Below, in pieces: positions 7,509 through 15,628 of a stretch of DNA of 62,451 nucleotides. Made by a program: the position numbers and the translations under genes. Location: positions 1 to 62,451 of the forward strand of contig CAMFDG010000009.1 of the NCBI GenBank assembly GCA_945949045.1, given 5' to 3'. Source of the stretch: an uncultured Lachnospiraceae bacterium (lineage in GTDB: Bacteria; Bacillota; Clostridia; Lachnospirales; Lachnospiraceae). Position 1 is the first letter of the stretch. The number at the start of each line of letters is the position of its first letter. The notes below the pieces were generated by a model. The model worked only from the letters and a program-made list of their open reading frames with translations, was not told where the DNA came from and did not search any database.

Positions 7509-8513
7509 ATGACACATAAAAAAATCTTGAGAGCAGCATTAGCTCTTCTATGCATGGTTTCCATGCTGTTAGTTCCCGATGAACATACAACGGTATATGC
7601 CGCAAGTGGTTACGACTATGTGCTTTTGACACATTACACAAAGACCATGAAGATCGGGGATGAGTTTTATCTCGCGGCAGTGACCTCGTCAGGGAAGAAA
7701 CCGAAGTTTTCTTCCAGCGATTCCAAGGTGGCATCTGTCAACACCTATGGAAAGATCACTGCCAAAAAGGCCGGCACCGCGACGATTACCGCAAAGATCG
7801 CAGGCGGGGAGGCAGGCTGTAAGGTAACCGTTGAAAAGACGGTCATCACATTAAATCATAAAAACATATCATTGGAGAACGGATACACCGCAAGGCTTAC
7901 CGCCCGGGTCTCCACCGGACATCCGGTCACGTACCGATCCGGCAGAACAAGCGTCGCAGCCGTCGATGAGGACGGAGTGGTTACTGCGAAGAAGCCGGGG
8001 GAAGCGGTCATAACAGTCACGGCGGATAAAACCAGTGTCACCTGTAAGGTTACTGTGAAGGCGCCGAAGGTTTCGTTGGACCGCACAGCGGTTTCCATGT
8101 ATCGGAAGAAAACCGTAAAGCTGTCCGTTCAATCCACATCCAAAAGTATTCCCAAGTGGAAAACCAACAAAAAAAGTGTTGCTGTTGTCGATGATAATGG
8201 TACGGTCACCGCTGTGAAAAACGGCTGTGCAATGATCACGGTTACCGTAGACGGGATTTCCAAAACCTGCGAGATCACAGTAAAAAAGCCGGTAATTCGT
8301 TTTGATGAACCACAGGTGTCCATTCCGGTGGGCCAGACAAAACAAATCGGTTTAACGGTATCGTCGGGGATTTGGCCGGAATTTACAAGTTCCAACAGTA
8401 ATGTTGCTTCCGTGGATGAAAGAGGCGTGATCCTGGCAAAGTCAGCCGGGCGGGCGTATATTTACGCAAAAGAGGACGGCACCAGGGAGCGCATGATTGT
8501 AACTGTAAAATAG
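7509..8513 (+). CDS. Secreted protein with four Big_2 Ig-like domains
   Basis: A 334-residue secreted or surface protein. A signal peptide (KKILRAALALLCMVSMLLV, cleavage probably near VYAAS) is followed by four tandem bacterial Ig-like (Big_2) domains of about 75 residues. Each carries the S-x-x-x-V-A-x-V-x-x-x-G-x-(V/I)-T-A-K-x-x-G signature (ASVNTYGKITAKKAG, AAVDEDGVVTAKKPG, AVVDDNGTVTAVKNG, ASVDERGVILAKSAG). Such domains are spacers or adhesion modules. No LPXTG or SLH anchor is present, so it may be released. The start at 7509 is set by GAATGGGGG. It stands alone between ybjQ and the manganese riboswitch. Confidence 0.88.
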   Translation: MTHKKILRAALALLCMVSMLLVPDEHTTVYAASGYDYVLLTHYTKTMKIGDEFYLAAVTSSGKKPKFSSSDSKVASVNTYGKITAKKAGTATITAKIAGGEAGCKVTVEKTVITLNHKNISLENGYTARLTARVSTGHPVTYRSGRTSVAAVDEDGVVTAKKPGEAVITVTADKTSVTCKVTVKAPKVSLDRTAVSMYRKKTVKLSVQSTSKSIPKWKTNKKSVAVVDDNGTVTAVKNGCAMITVTVDGISKTCEITVKKPVIRFDEPQVSIPVGQTKQIGLTVSSGIWPEFTSSNSNVASVDERGVILAKSAGRAYIYAKEDGTRERMIVTVK

Positions 8514-8577
8514 CAGTATCCATAACACGTGATGAGGTGGGGATGCAGGCAGTCAGTGTAAATAAAAAAAGTTTGTG

Positions 8578-8607
8578 TTGACTAACAACAAAGGCGTCTG
8601 CTATATT
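8578..8607 (+). promoter_or_regulatory. Promoter of the mntP leader
   Basis: TTGACT (8578-8583) and TATATT (8602-8607) with an 18 bp spacer. They precede the manganese riboswitch, giving a transcript start near 8614. Confidence 0.65.
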
Positions 8608-8640
8608 GTTCCTAAATACAATACACCAAACTTCAAATGC

Positions 8641-8772
8641 AGTGAGGGAGTAGTTCGCACAAAGTGTGGTTTGTCAACAGTCCCGGTCGTAAGACCTGGC
8701 AAACCTTAAAGAATGAGACTCACGTATGTTCTGATATGATTAGACAGGCATACGTGCGTCTCATTTTATTTT
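8641..8772 (+). promoter_or_regulatory. yybP-ykoY manganese riboswitch with terminator
   Basis: The hallmark GGGAGTAG (8646-8653) follows a P1 strand GTGAG (8642-8646) that pairs with CTCAC (8719-8723). Between them is the conserved GTTTGTCAACAG/AAGACCTGGCAAACC helix. The 3' P1 strand is also part of a strong terminator (GAGACTCACGTATG at 8715-8728 with CATACGTGCGTCTC at 8749-8762, tail ATTTTATTTT), so Mn2+ binding would prevent termination and turn the efflux gene on. Its position directly before mntP matches the known regulon. Confidence 0.85.
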
Positions 8773-8900
8773 GAATGAAACCCGGTTTTACGATCATCAT
8801 TTCAAGCTGTTTTATGGGCTGGAACATCGTATGTAATCATAAATCAAGCACTGCGGGAAAAACTAAAGAGTATCTGGAAAAGTAAAAGGGAGAAAGCATT

Positions 8901-9482
8901 ATGGCAGTATTTATTGAGTTGTTTCTGCTTGGTGTCGGCCTGTCCATGGACGCTTTTGCGGTATCTGTCTGCAAGGGCCTTGCTATGAATAAGGTCAACA
9001 AGAAGCAGGCAGTGATGATCGGCCTGTATTTCGGCGGATTTCAGGCGTTGATGCCACTGATCGGCTGGTTTCTGGGAGTCCGTTTTCAAAAGTACATCAC
9101 CTCCGTTGATCACTGGATTGCCTTCGGGCTTCTGGTATTTATCGGAGGAAAAATGATCCTGGAGGCCGTGCGGGATTCAGAGGTACAGGAGATTGGAGAG
9201 AAGGATCTGCCCCTTGATCATAAGGAAATGTTCGTGCTGGCGGTTGCAACCAGCATTGATGCTCTGGCAGTAGGAATCACTTTTGCCTTTTTAGACACGC
9301 CAATCATCGAGGCAATTGCCATCATTGGCTGTACCACCTTCCTGCTGTCGATTCTTGGTGTGGTAGTAGGAAACTTCTTTGGAACACGTTATAAGAAAAA
9401 AGCAGAAATTGCAGGAGGAATCATTCTGGTGTTGATCGGCCTGAAGATTCTGCTGGAACATCTGGGACTGCTCCCGTTTTAA
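8901..9482 (+). CDS. mntP: Manganese efflux pump MntP
   Basis: A 193-residue inner-membrane protein with six hydrophobic segments arranged as two three-helix repeats, the MntP (YebN) plan. The paired signatures are [17 protein letters not shown] in helix 1 and [19 protein letters not shown] in helix 4, whose aspartates (MDAFA, IDALA) are needed for Mn2+ export in the family. It protects against manganese excess. Length is standard. The ATG follows AAGGGAGAAAGC. Its regulation by the upstream yybP-ykoY riboswitch supports the assignment. A CaCA antiporter follows 40 bp downstream and may share the transcript. Confidence 0.95.
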   Translation: MAVFIELFLLGVGLSMDAFAVSVCKGLAMNKVNKKQAVMIGLYFGGFQALMPLIGWFLGVRFQKYITSVDHWIAFGLLVFIGGKMILEAVRDSEVQEIGEKDLPLDHKEMFVLAVATSIDALAVGITFAFLDTPIIEAIAIIGCTTFLLSILGVVVGNFFGTRYKKKAEIAGGIILVLIGLKILLEHLGLLPF

Positions 9483-9522
9483 AGGTTACATTTTCAAAAA
9501 TGAGTAGAAAAGGAGAAATATT

Positions 9523-10509
9523 ATGACAGAGTTTATTTTGAATTGTTCCATGCCCCTTGCAATTATTTTTCTGGCGGCCGGTTTTTTCTTTCTGGTAAAG
9601 GGCGCGGATATCTTTGTGGAGGGAAGCTCCAGTATTGCAAAGAAGTTTCATGTGCCATCCATTATCATTGGTCTGACCATTGTAGCTATGGGGACCTCTC
9701 TTCCGGAGGCGGCGGTATCCGTCACCGCATCCCTGGCCAATCAGAATACCCTGGCAATCAGCAATGTGATTGGATCCAATATTTTTAACCTCATGGTGGT
9801 CATCGGTATGTGCGCGGTACTGACGCCGGTAGCTGTGCAGCGGGAAACTTTAAAAAGAGATTTTCCCTTTTCCGTCGCCTGCGCGATTCTTTTGCTGATT
9901 TTTGGATGGATTGGGCCTATGGAGTTAGGACATGCAGACGGAGTAATTTTTCTGGTCCTTTTTGCGTTGTTTATCGCATACATGATCCGGTCGGCGCTTA
10001 AGGCCAATCAGGAGGGAAAAAATGCCGCTGAGGAAACGGATGAGGTCGATGCAATGAAGATCATGTCCCTGCCAAAGAGTCTGCTGTTTATCGTGATCGG
10101 AGCAGCAGGTATCATTCTGGGGGGCGATGTGGTAGTGAACAGTGCCACGAATATTGCCACCAGACTGGGCATGAGCGAGACGCTGGTGGGACTTACAATT
10201 GTATCCATCGGAACCTCCCTGCCGGAGCTTGTGACCTCCGTTGTGGCAGCCAGAAAGCATGAGGTGGATATGGCACTGGGCAATGCAATCGGTTCCAACA
10301 TTTTCAATATTCTCATGGTTCTGGGAATCGCCGGTGCAATCAGTCCGATGGCTTTTTTGACGGAGAATATTATCGATATTGTAGTACTTCTGGTATTCAG
10401 TCTGATTGTATGGGTGTTTTCCTGGACGAAGCAGAAGCTGAATAAAGGAGAGGGTGCGGTCATGCTGCTGTTATATGCCGCATATATGGTTTATATCTGT
10501 GTTCGCTGA
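9523..10509 (+). CDS. Calcium/sodium antiporter (CaCA family, YrbG-like)
   Basis: A 328-residue integral membrane cation exchanger with about ten helices in two inverted halves. Each half carries an alpha-repeat: GLTIVAMGTSLPEAAVSVTA then NVIGSNIFNLM in the first, and GLTIVSIGTSLPELVTSVVA then NAIGSNIFNILMVLG in the second. The glutamates in SLPE form the ion site in this family. A charged cytoplasmic loop (QEGKNAAEETDEVDAM, about 165-180) joins the halves. It exports Ca2+ in exchange for Na+ or H+. Its closeness to mntP suggests a divalent-cation homeostasis unit under the manganese switch. Confidence 0.92.
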   Translation: MTEFILNCSMPLAIIFLAAGFFFLVKGADIFVEGSSSIAKKFHVPSIIIGLTIVAMGTSLPEAAVSVTASLANQNTLAISNVIGSNIFNLMVVIGMCAVLTPVAVQRETLKRDFPFSVACAILLLIFGWIGPMELGHADGVIFLVLFALFIAYMIRSALKANQEGKNAAEETDEVDAMKIMSLPKSLLFIVIGAAGIILGGDVVVNSATNIATRLGMSETLVGLTIVSIGTSLPELVTSVVAARKHEVDMALGNAIGSNIFNILMVLGIAGAISPMAFLTENIIDIVVLLVFSLIVWVFSWTKQKLNKGEGAVMLLLYAAYMVYICVR

Positions 10510-10582
10510 TTCGTTGCGTATTTGTGGCATACGTGCTATCATAGTTACATGAAACCAATGATTATCAGAAGGAGGAATTGAG

Positions 10583-10939
10583 ATGGGGTTTGATTTTAAT
10601 AAGCTCAAAAGCGATATTGTTTCTGTGGGAAAGGATGTCGGAAATAAGGTAAGTGATGCATCTGCCGTGGCAAAGCTCAAGATGGATATCCATAACAAAG
10701 AGGATTTTATGGAAAAACAGTTTACGGAGCTGGGACGTGCCTACTATCTGGCACATAAGGACGAGGAGGAGATTCCGGAGAAGGAATTTTTTAAGCCGAT
10801 TGCGGAGGCGGAAGCAGAGCTTGCAAGACTTCAGGATGAGCTTCTTACGATGCAGGGGGCAAAGGTCTGCCCAAGCTGCGGCGCAAAGCAGTCAAAGGAA
10901 AGCAGCTTCTGTAACAGCTGTGGTGCAAAGCTGGATTAG
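10583..10939 (+). CDS. Zinc-ribbon protein
   Basis: A 118-residue cytoplasmic protein. The first 85 residues are a charged helical region (KLKSDIVSVGKDVGNKVSD, then an amphipathic stretch with AEAEAELARLQDEL). The last 25 form a zinc ribbon with two CxxC pairs (VCPSCGAKQ and FCNSCGAKLD). Such proteins are common in Firmicutes with no assigned function. The ATG at 10583 follows GAAGGAGG. Its stop overlaps the stop of the convergent XRE gene by three to four bases, leaving no space for a terminator between them. Confidence 0.8.
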   Translation: MGFDFNKLKSDIVSVGKDVGNKVSDASAVAKLKMDIHNKEDFMEKQFTELGRAYYLAHKDEEEIPEKEFFKPIAEAEAELARLQDELLTMQGAKVCPSCGAKQSKESSFCNSCGAKLD

Positions 10940-11274
10940 GGTGCATTCAGGACACGGTGAACGACTTCATGAAGCTCCGGGTGTTTGCGGTACTGCTTGA
11001 TCAGTTCCATTTCGTCCGGTGTGATGGGGAAGTCACTCACCGTTGCCGGAGGCGCAATCAATCCGTCAGACAGACGGTCAATCTGATACAGTTCACAAAG
11101 TGTCAAAAGGGTTTCCGAACGGGGCAGAGACTGATCACTTTCCCAGCCATAAACCGTTTTCTCAGCCACGTCAACATCATACAGATCGTGAAGTCTGACA
11201 ACCACGTCGTTGATTGTCCATCCGCGCATTTTACGGTATTTTCTTAGTGTATCCCCAATCTGTCTGTTTGCCAT
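10936..11274 (-). CDS. XRE family DNA-binding protein
   Basis: A 112-residue protein with an N-terminal helix-turn-helix of the Cro/CI type: IGDTLRKYRKMRGWTINDVV, then VAEKTVYGWESDQSLPRSET and LLTLCELYQIDRLSDGL. The second half (FPITPDEMELIKQYRKHPELH) resembles the short C-terminal tail found on many XRE regulators in Lachnospiraceae. It presumably represses its own or nearby genes; targets are unknown. It has the usual length. It is transcribed toward the zinc-ribbon gene and away from the DUF1287 gene. Confidence 0.85.
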   Translation of the reverse strand: MANRQIGDTLRKYRKMRGWTINDVVVRLHDLYDVDVAEKTVYGWESDQSLPRSETLLTLCELYQIDRLSDGLIAPPATVSDFPITPDEMELIKQYRKHPELHEVVHRVLNAP

Positions 11275-11449
11275 ATATGATAGCCCCTTTCTTTAATAAT
11301 CAAATCTTAGACAGACAGAAAATAAATGGCAAGATATTCTGTTAAAATAAGAAAAGTATGGAGAAATGCGAAGGGGGATTCTTATTTGATGAGAAATAAA
11401 ATATGATTAGGTATTGTAAAGGCAGATTGGTATGGATAAGGAGAAGAAA

Positions 11450-12121
11450 ATGAAACTTAAGTGGAAAAAGAGAACGGTGATTTTGCTGCCGTTATTGGTA
11501 TTGCTTTTTATTGTAGGAGTGGCAGTTTGCGGACTGAGATCCCAGCACACCAAAAGCGACCGTCTGAAAGATAAAAGTCCCAAACAGTACACAGCATTTC
11601 AAAGCTCCGTTGACAAGGATCTGGACGGAATCGATGATGTGACCGACATGCTTCAGGGTGCCCTAAACTACATAAAAACAGAACCGAAATACAAGAGCAA
11701 ATATTATAACAGTGGCTATCCCGACGATGCCTATGGCGTGTGCACGGATGTGGTGGCCAATGCCTGTCTTGCGGCGGGGTATGATCTGATGGCGTTGGTT
11801 GCCGATGATATCGCGAAAGCGCCGGAGGCCTATGGGATCACAGAGCCGGATCCTAACATTGATTTTCGCCGGGTCAGGAATCTGAGGGTCTATTTCCAGC
11901 GCAACGCGGTGGAACTGACCACAGACCTTTCGGACCATGAGGCGTGGCAGGGTGGCGATATTGTGATCTTCAAATCCCACATTGGGATCGTCTCTGACCG
12001 ACGGAATGCCCATGGAGTTCCCTATGTCATTCATCACAACGGTCCCAGACAGACGCGCTACGAGCAGGATATTCTGGAGAAGAGGGACGATCTGGTGGGA
12101 CATTATCGGATTTCAGAATAG
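11450..12121 (+). CDS. DUF1287 family membrane-anchored protein
   Basis: A 223-residue protein with one N-terminal membrane anchor (TVILLPLLVLLFIVGVAVCG) and an extracellular DUF1287 domain. The domain shows the family cysteine-histidine pattern of an NlpC/P60-like fold: YGVCTDVVANACLAAGYDL (candidate catalytic Cys near residue 87), AWQGGDIVIFKSHIGIVSD (His) and YVIHHNGPR. A role in peptidoglycan or amide hydrolysis is inferred from the fold, not shown. AAGGAG is six bases before ATG 11450; ATG 11432 is an alternative. No signal-peptide cleavage site is obvious. Confidence 0.8.
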   Translation: MKLKWKKRTVILLPLLVLLFIVGVAVCGLRSQHTKSDRLKDKSPKQYTAFQSSVDKDLDGIDDVTDMLQGALNYIKTEPKYKSKYYNSGYPDDAYGVCTDVVANACLAAGYDLMALVADDIAKAPEAYGITEPDPNIDFRRVRNLRVYFQRNAVELTTDLSDHEAWQGGDIVIFKSHIGIVSDRRNAHGVPYVIHHNGPRQTRYEQDILEKRDDLVGHYRISE

Positions 12122-12130
12122 GCGGATCCC

Positions 12131-12159
12131 TTTACAAATCAGGAAAAATCGGGTACAAT
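12131..12159 (+). promoter_or_regulatory. Promoter of the metG leader
   Basis: TTTACA (12131-12136) and TACAAT (12154-12159) with a 17 bp spacer. They start ten bases after the DUF1287 stop codon and just before the T-box leader. Confidence 0.7.
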
Positions 12160-12165
12160 GCTTTT

Positions 12166-12644
12166 GAAGAATAAGAAAACACTGAGAAAAAGAGAGTACA
12201 TCTGACAGGAACTTTACAGAGAGATTTCCGGCGGTACGCCGCATGCTGAGAGGAAATGGGGGAGCGCAGATGGAAGATGGCTTTGGAGTGGCAGGATTGA
12301 GCCCGGGAGGTTAGATTCTGACAGGACCGCCTGTTATAGCGGAGAATAAGGCTGTTGCAAAAGTGTCATAATATGATATGAGGGTCAAAAGGTATTTTGC
12401 CCCTCATTTGATACACGAATTGCTCCGTTGCTACGCAACTTCCGCAATTCTACACACATTCGGAATCCGTTGATTTTCCAAGGAAAATCACAGGGTCATC
12501 AATCAAAGATTGGTGACAGTCCTCATGTGTGTGCGGGTCAACAAGTCAGAACTCTTGTATCATAATATGTGACAGGCAGCGGCGAAGAGAAGTGGTAACA
12601 CGGGATGATGCTCTCGTCTTCTATGGAAGGCGGGGGCTTTTTGT
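12166..12644 (+). promoter_or_regulatory. T-box leader of metG, interrupted by a repeat element
   Basis: T-box riboswitch for a methionyl-tRNA synthetase gene. The leader begins GAAGAATAAGAAAACACTGA (stem I side). The 3' part has the T-box core GAAGTGGTAACACGGG (12590-12605) and a terminator (CTCGTCTTC...GAAGGCGGGGGCTTTTTG, 12613-12644). An ATG specifier is plausible in GAGGAAATGGGGG (about 12251-12263). A 212 bp family D element (12364-12575) lies between the stem I/II part and the antiterminator, making the leader unusually long. Whether sensing still works is uncertain, since a self-folding insert may be tolerated. Confidence 0.8.
12364..12575 (+). repeat. Dispersed structured element, family D copy 1
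   Basis: A 212 bp element with imperfect terminal inverted repeats (TGTCATAATATGATA at 12364-12378, TATCATAATATGTGACA at 12559-12575). It is built of successive hairpins: ATGAGGG/CCCTCAT closing CAAAA/TTTTG, GAATTGC/GCAATTC closing GTTGC/GCAAC, GATTTTCC/GGAAAATC, and ATCAATC/GATTGGT, with an outer CACACAT/ATGTGTG helix. It has no coding capacity. Other copies lie at 16636 (reverse), 46505 (reverse, partial) and 62340 (cut by the window end). Confidence 0.8.
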
Positions 12645-12713
12645 TTGGCAAATGCGAAACGCAAGAGTTTCGTAACTGCCAAAGGAAATCAATCATAAAA
12701 GGAGGCCCAAAAA

Positions 12714-14705
12714 ATGGCACAGAACAAGGGAAAATATTACATGACAACAGCGATTGCCTATACCTCAGGCAAACCGCACATCGGAAATACCTACGAGATC
12801 ATTCTCGCAGATGCGATCGCCCGCTACAAGAGAGCGGATGGCTATGACGTCTATTTCCAGACCGGAACGGACGAGCATGGTCAGAAGATTCAGGAAAAGG
12901 CAGAGGCTGCCGGCATCACGCCGAAGGAGTATGTAGACCAGGTTTCCGGTGAGGTGAAGAGGATCTGGGATATGGTCAATGCATCTTATGATAATTTTGT
13001 CCGCACCACCGACGAGGGTCACGAGAAGTGTGTGAAGAAGATATTCAAGAAATTATATGATCAGGGAGATATCTATAAGGGATCGTACGAGGGAATGTAC
13101 TGTACTCCCTGCGAGTCCTTCTGGACCGAGTCCCAGCTGGTGGACGGCAAATGTCCGGACTGTGGAAGAGAGGTAAAGCCGGCAAAGGAGGAGGCCTATT
13201 TCTTCAAAATGAGCAAGTATGCCGACCGGCTGATTGACTACATCAACACCCATCCGGATTTCATTCAGCCGGTGTCCAGAAAGAATGAGATGATGAACAA
13301 CTTCCTGCTGCCGGGACTGCAGGATCTGTGTGTATCCCGTACTTCCTTCAGCTGGGGAATTCCGGTAGATTTTGATCCGAAGCACGTGGTCTATGTATGG
13401 CTGGATGCGCTGACCAACTATATCACCAAGATCGGTTATGATCCGGACGGTTCCAGCGATCTGTTTAACAAGAACTGGCCTGCAGATCTGCATCTGATTG
13501 GAAAAGATATCGTCCGTTTCCACACGATTTACTGGCCGATTTTCCTGATGGCACTGGATCTGCCGCTGCCGAAGCAGGTGTTCGGACATCCATGGCTTTT
13601 GCAGGGTGGCGACAAGATGAGTAAATCCAAGGGAAATGTCATCTACGCAGATGACATGGTGGATCTCTTTGGGGTGGATGCCACCCGTTATTTCGTACTG
13701 CATGAGATGCCTTATGAGAACGATGGCGTGATCACCTGGGATCTGGTCATCGAGCGCTATAATTCCGACCTGGCAAATATTCTTGGAAATCTGGTGAACC
13801 GTACCATTTCCATGAGCAATAAATATTTTGGCGGTATTGTAAAATCCACCGGTGTCACCGAGGCTGTGGATGATGATTTGAAAGCTGTGGTGACAGGAAC
13901 CAAGGCAAAGGTTGGTGAGAAGATGGAGAAGCTTCGCGTAGCAGACTCCATTTCCGAGGTAATTGCCCTGTTCCGTCGCTGTAACAAATATATTGACGAG
14001 ACAGAACCATGGGTTCTGGCAAAGGATGAGGCAAAGCATGATCGTCTGGCAGAGGTCCTCTACAACCTGACGGAGTCCATCACCATCGGTGCAAGCCTGC
14101 TGCATCCGTTCCTGCCGGAGACCGCAGAAAGAATCGTGGCACAGCTGAATACCGAGCTTCGTGATTTTGATGAACTGGATCAGTTCGGTCTGTATCCAAA
14201 GGGAAACAAGGTTACGGAGAAGCCACAGATCCTCTTCGCAAGACTGGATCCGAAGGAGATTATGCCAAAGGTAGAGGAGATTCAGGCAAAGCAGAAGGCA
14301 GAGTACGAGGAAGAACGTAAGAAACTTGGCGGCGGAGATGCAGCCGAGGAAGAGGTAACGATTGATATCGAGCCGAAGGCAGAGATCACCTTTGAGGATT
14401 TTGAAAAAATGCAGTTCCAGGTGGGCGAGATACTTTCCTGCGAGGCAGTACCGAAGTCCAAGAAGCTCCTGTGCTCCCAGGTGAAGATCGGAAGTCAGGT
14501 AAAGCAGATCGTATCCGGAATCCGCAAGGATTACAACCCGGAGGAGATGGTAGGCAAAAAGGTAATGGTTCTCGTGAACTTAAAGCCGGCAAAACTGGCC
14601 GGAGTCCTGTCCGAGGGAATGCTTCTGTGCGCTGAGGATGAGAATGGAGTACTTTCTCTGATGACACCGGAGAAGCCAATGCCGAGCGGGGCGGAGATCT
14701 GTTAA
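12714..14705 (+). CDS. metG: Methionyl-tRNA synthetase
   Basis: A 663-residue class I synthetase that charges tRNA-Met and the initiator tRNA. The HIGH motif is YTSGKPHIGNTYEIIL (residues 17-32). A zinc knuckle with two cysteine pairs follows (CTPCESFW, KCPDCGREV, about 128-152). The KMSKS loop is GDKMSKSKGNVIYADDM (about 299-315). A helical anticodon-binding domain spans roughly 340-500. The C-terminal EMAP-II/tRNA-binding OB domain (FEDFEKMQFQVGEILSCEAV onward) dimerises the enzyme in this subgroup. Full length. AAAGGAGG precedes the ATG. It is controlled by the upstream T-box. Confidence 0.97.
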   Translation: MAQNKGKYYMTTAIAYTSGKPHIGNTYEIILADAIARYKRADGYDVYFQTGTDEHGQKIQEKAEAAGITPKEYVDQVSGEVKRIWDMVNASYDNFVRTTDEGHEKCVKKIFKKLYDQGDIYKGSYEGMYCTPCESFWTESQLVDGKCPDCGREVKPAKEEAYFFKMSKYADRLIDYINTHPDFIQPVSRKNEMMNNFLLPGLQDLCVSRTSFSWGIPVDFDPKHVVYVWLDALTNYITKIGYDPDGSSDLFNKNWPADLHLIGKDIVRFHTIYWPIFLMALDLPLPKQVFGHPWLLQGGDKMSKSKGNVIYADDMVDLFGVDATRYFVLHEMPYENDGVITWDLVIERYNSDLANILGNLVNRTISMSNKYFGGIVKSTGVTEAVDDDLKAVVTGTKAKVGEKMEKLRVADSISEVIALFRRCNKYIDETEPWVLAKDEAKHDRLAEVLYNLTESITIGASLLHPFLPETAERIVAQLNTELRDFDELDQFGLYPKGNKVTEKPQILFARLDPKEIMPKVEEIQAKQKAEYEEERKKLGGGDAAEEEVTIDIEPKAEITFEDFEKMQFQVGEILSCEAVPKSKKLLCSQVKIGSQVKQIVSGIRKDYNPEEMVGKKVMVLVNLKPAKLAGVLSEGMLLCAEDENGVLSLMTPEKPMPSGAEIC

Positions 14706-14717
14706 CTTGTTCTTCGA

Positions 14718-14852
14718 AGATGCGCTGCAATTGTTATTGTCATCGGAATAGGTTCCCTGATCAATACTACGTTCGCAATCTTATTTTCCTGCTTTGGACT
14801 TATTCATGCGATAGAATGTGACCTTTTCCAAGTTTTCTCATCTAATAGATAG
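14718..14852 (+). pseudogene. Remnant of a membrane protein
   Basis: A 44-codon open stretch reads as one hydrophobic helix (CAAIVIVIGIGSLINTTFAI, then LFSCFGLIHAIE) ending at TAG. It has no start codon or ribosome site and lies just before sigma-factor debris, so it is probably part of the same decayed regulatory locus, for example the membrane part of an anti-sigma protein. The family is not identifiable from this much sequence. Confidence 0.35.
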
Positions 14853-14853
14853 G

Positions 14854-15030
14854 ATGCCCAAAAGAGAAATGGAGGGAGGGAATGAAGTTCTGGACAGGCA
14901 CATGGCAGAACTGATGAGAAAAGAAATCGCACATTTGCCTGAGCCCTATGGCAGTGTGTGCGCTGTGAAAATTTATGCAGAACTTACGTATCGTGAGATT
15001 GCTGCAGAATTTCAAAAATCTGAAAGCTGA
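14854..15030 (+). pseudogene. ECF sigma factor remnant, region 4
   Basis: A 58-codon fragment matching the C-terminal sigma-70 region 4 of extracytoplasmic-function sigma factors: MRKEIAHLPEPYGSVCAVKI then YAELTYREIAAEFQKSES, after which a stop replaces the recognition helix that should follow (normally W-A-R-V-x-x-R-A-K). Regions 1 and 2 are absent upstream. It cannot be functional alone. A region 2 fragment lies 114 bp downstream, in the wrong order for a single gene. Confidence 0.65.
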
Positions 15031-15143
15031 ATGATGATCTTCTTGAAATTTATGTGGAGCCGCAGAATAATAGTGTCATTCCATAGGATTATTTTGTGTT
15101 CTCAATCGTGTATATAGTAGAGGTATGAATCAGATACAGGCAG

Positions 15144-15299
15144 GAGGATGTTGCGCAGACCGTTTTTCTGAAAGTGTGGGAGAAGACACCAAAGTTTCGG
15201 AGCGAGAACCATGAGACCGCGTGGTTTCTCACCACGACCAGAAACCAGTGCCGTGACCTTCAGAAAAACTTTTACCGCAAGCTTTGTAAATACGATTGA
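15144..15299 (+). pseudogene. ECF sigma factor remnant, region 2
   Basis: A 51-codon stretch coding the sigma-70 region 2 core: EDVAQTVFLKVWEKTPKFRS, then ETAWFLTTTRNQCRDLQKNF and a TGA stop. The pattern E-D-x-x-Q-x-x-F-x-x-x-W is typical of ECF sigma factors. There is no N-terminus with a start and no region 4 after it. With the region 4 fragment upstream it marks one or two dead sigma genes. Confidence 0.7.
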
Positions 15300-15368
15300 T
15301 AAAATCACTTTCTAAGAGTAAACTGTAATTAATGTCGTTTGCATCATCCATAAGGGGGATTAAATATA

Positions 15369-15525
15369 TGGGAATTTTTCTGAACCCGGGGAAGGAAAGT
15401 AAAAAACATACTTGTGTGATTCAGAGATGGGAGACCTAGAGGCTTCCTGAAGTTTTCAACAGATGAAATAAAATAAATGTGTGGGCAGTTTCGCGGTAAG
15501 TGGGATTGCCCACATATTTTTCTTG
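15369..15525 (+). other. AAA-ATPase-like start fragment and terminator hairpin
   Basis: ATGGGAATTTTTCTGAACCC (15369-15388) starts an open stretch reading GIFLNPGKESKKHTC and ending at TAG at 15438. It resembles the first residues of the AAA-ATPase-like family (M-G-x-Y-L-N-P-G-N-E) and is only a scrap. A hairpin TGTGGGCA...TGCCCACA followed by TATTTTTCTT (15479-15522) looks like a rho-independent terminator. The rest of the gap between metG and the next gene shows nothing else I can identify. Confidence 0.4.
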
Positions 15526-15628
15526 TATTTTGTTTTCAAAGGTGTAATATCAATGCTGGAACAAATTTATAAGATTTTATATTACTGAACAGACACAATT
15601 ATTCTGATGTAGAGATAAGGAGTTAACA

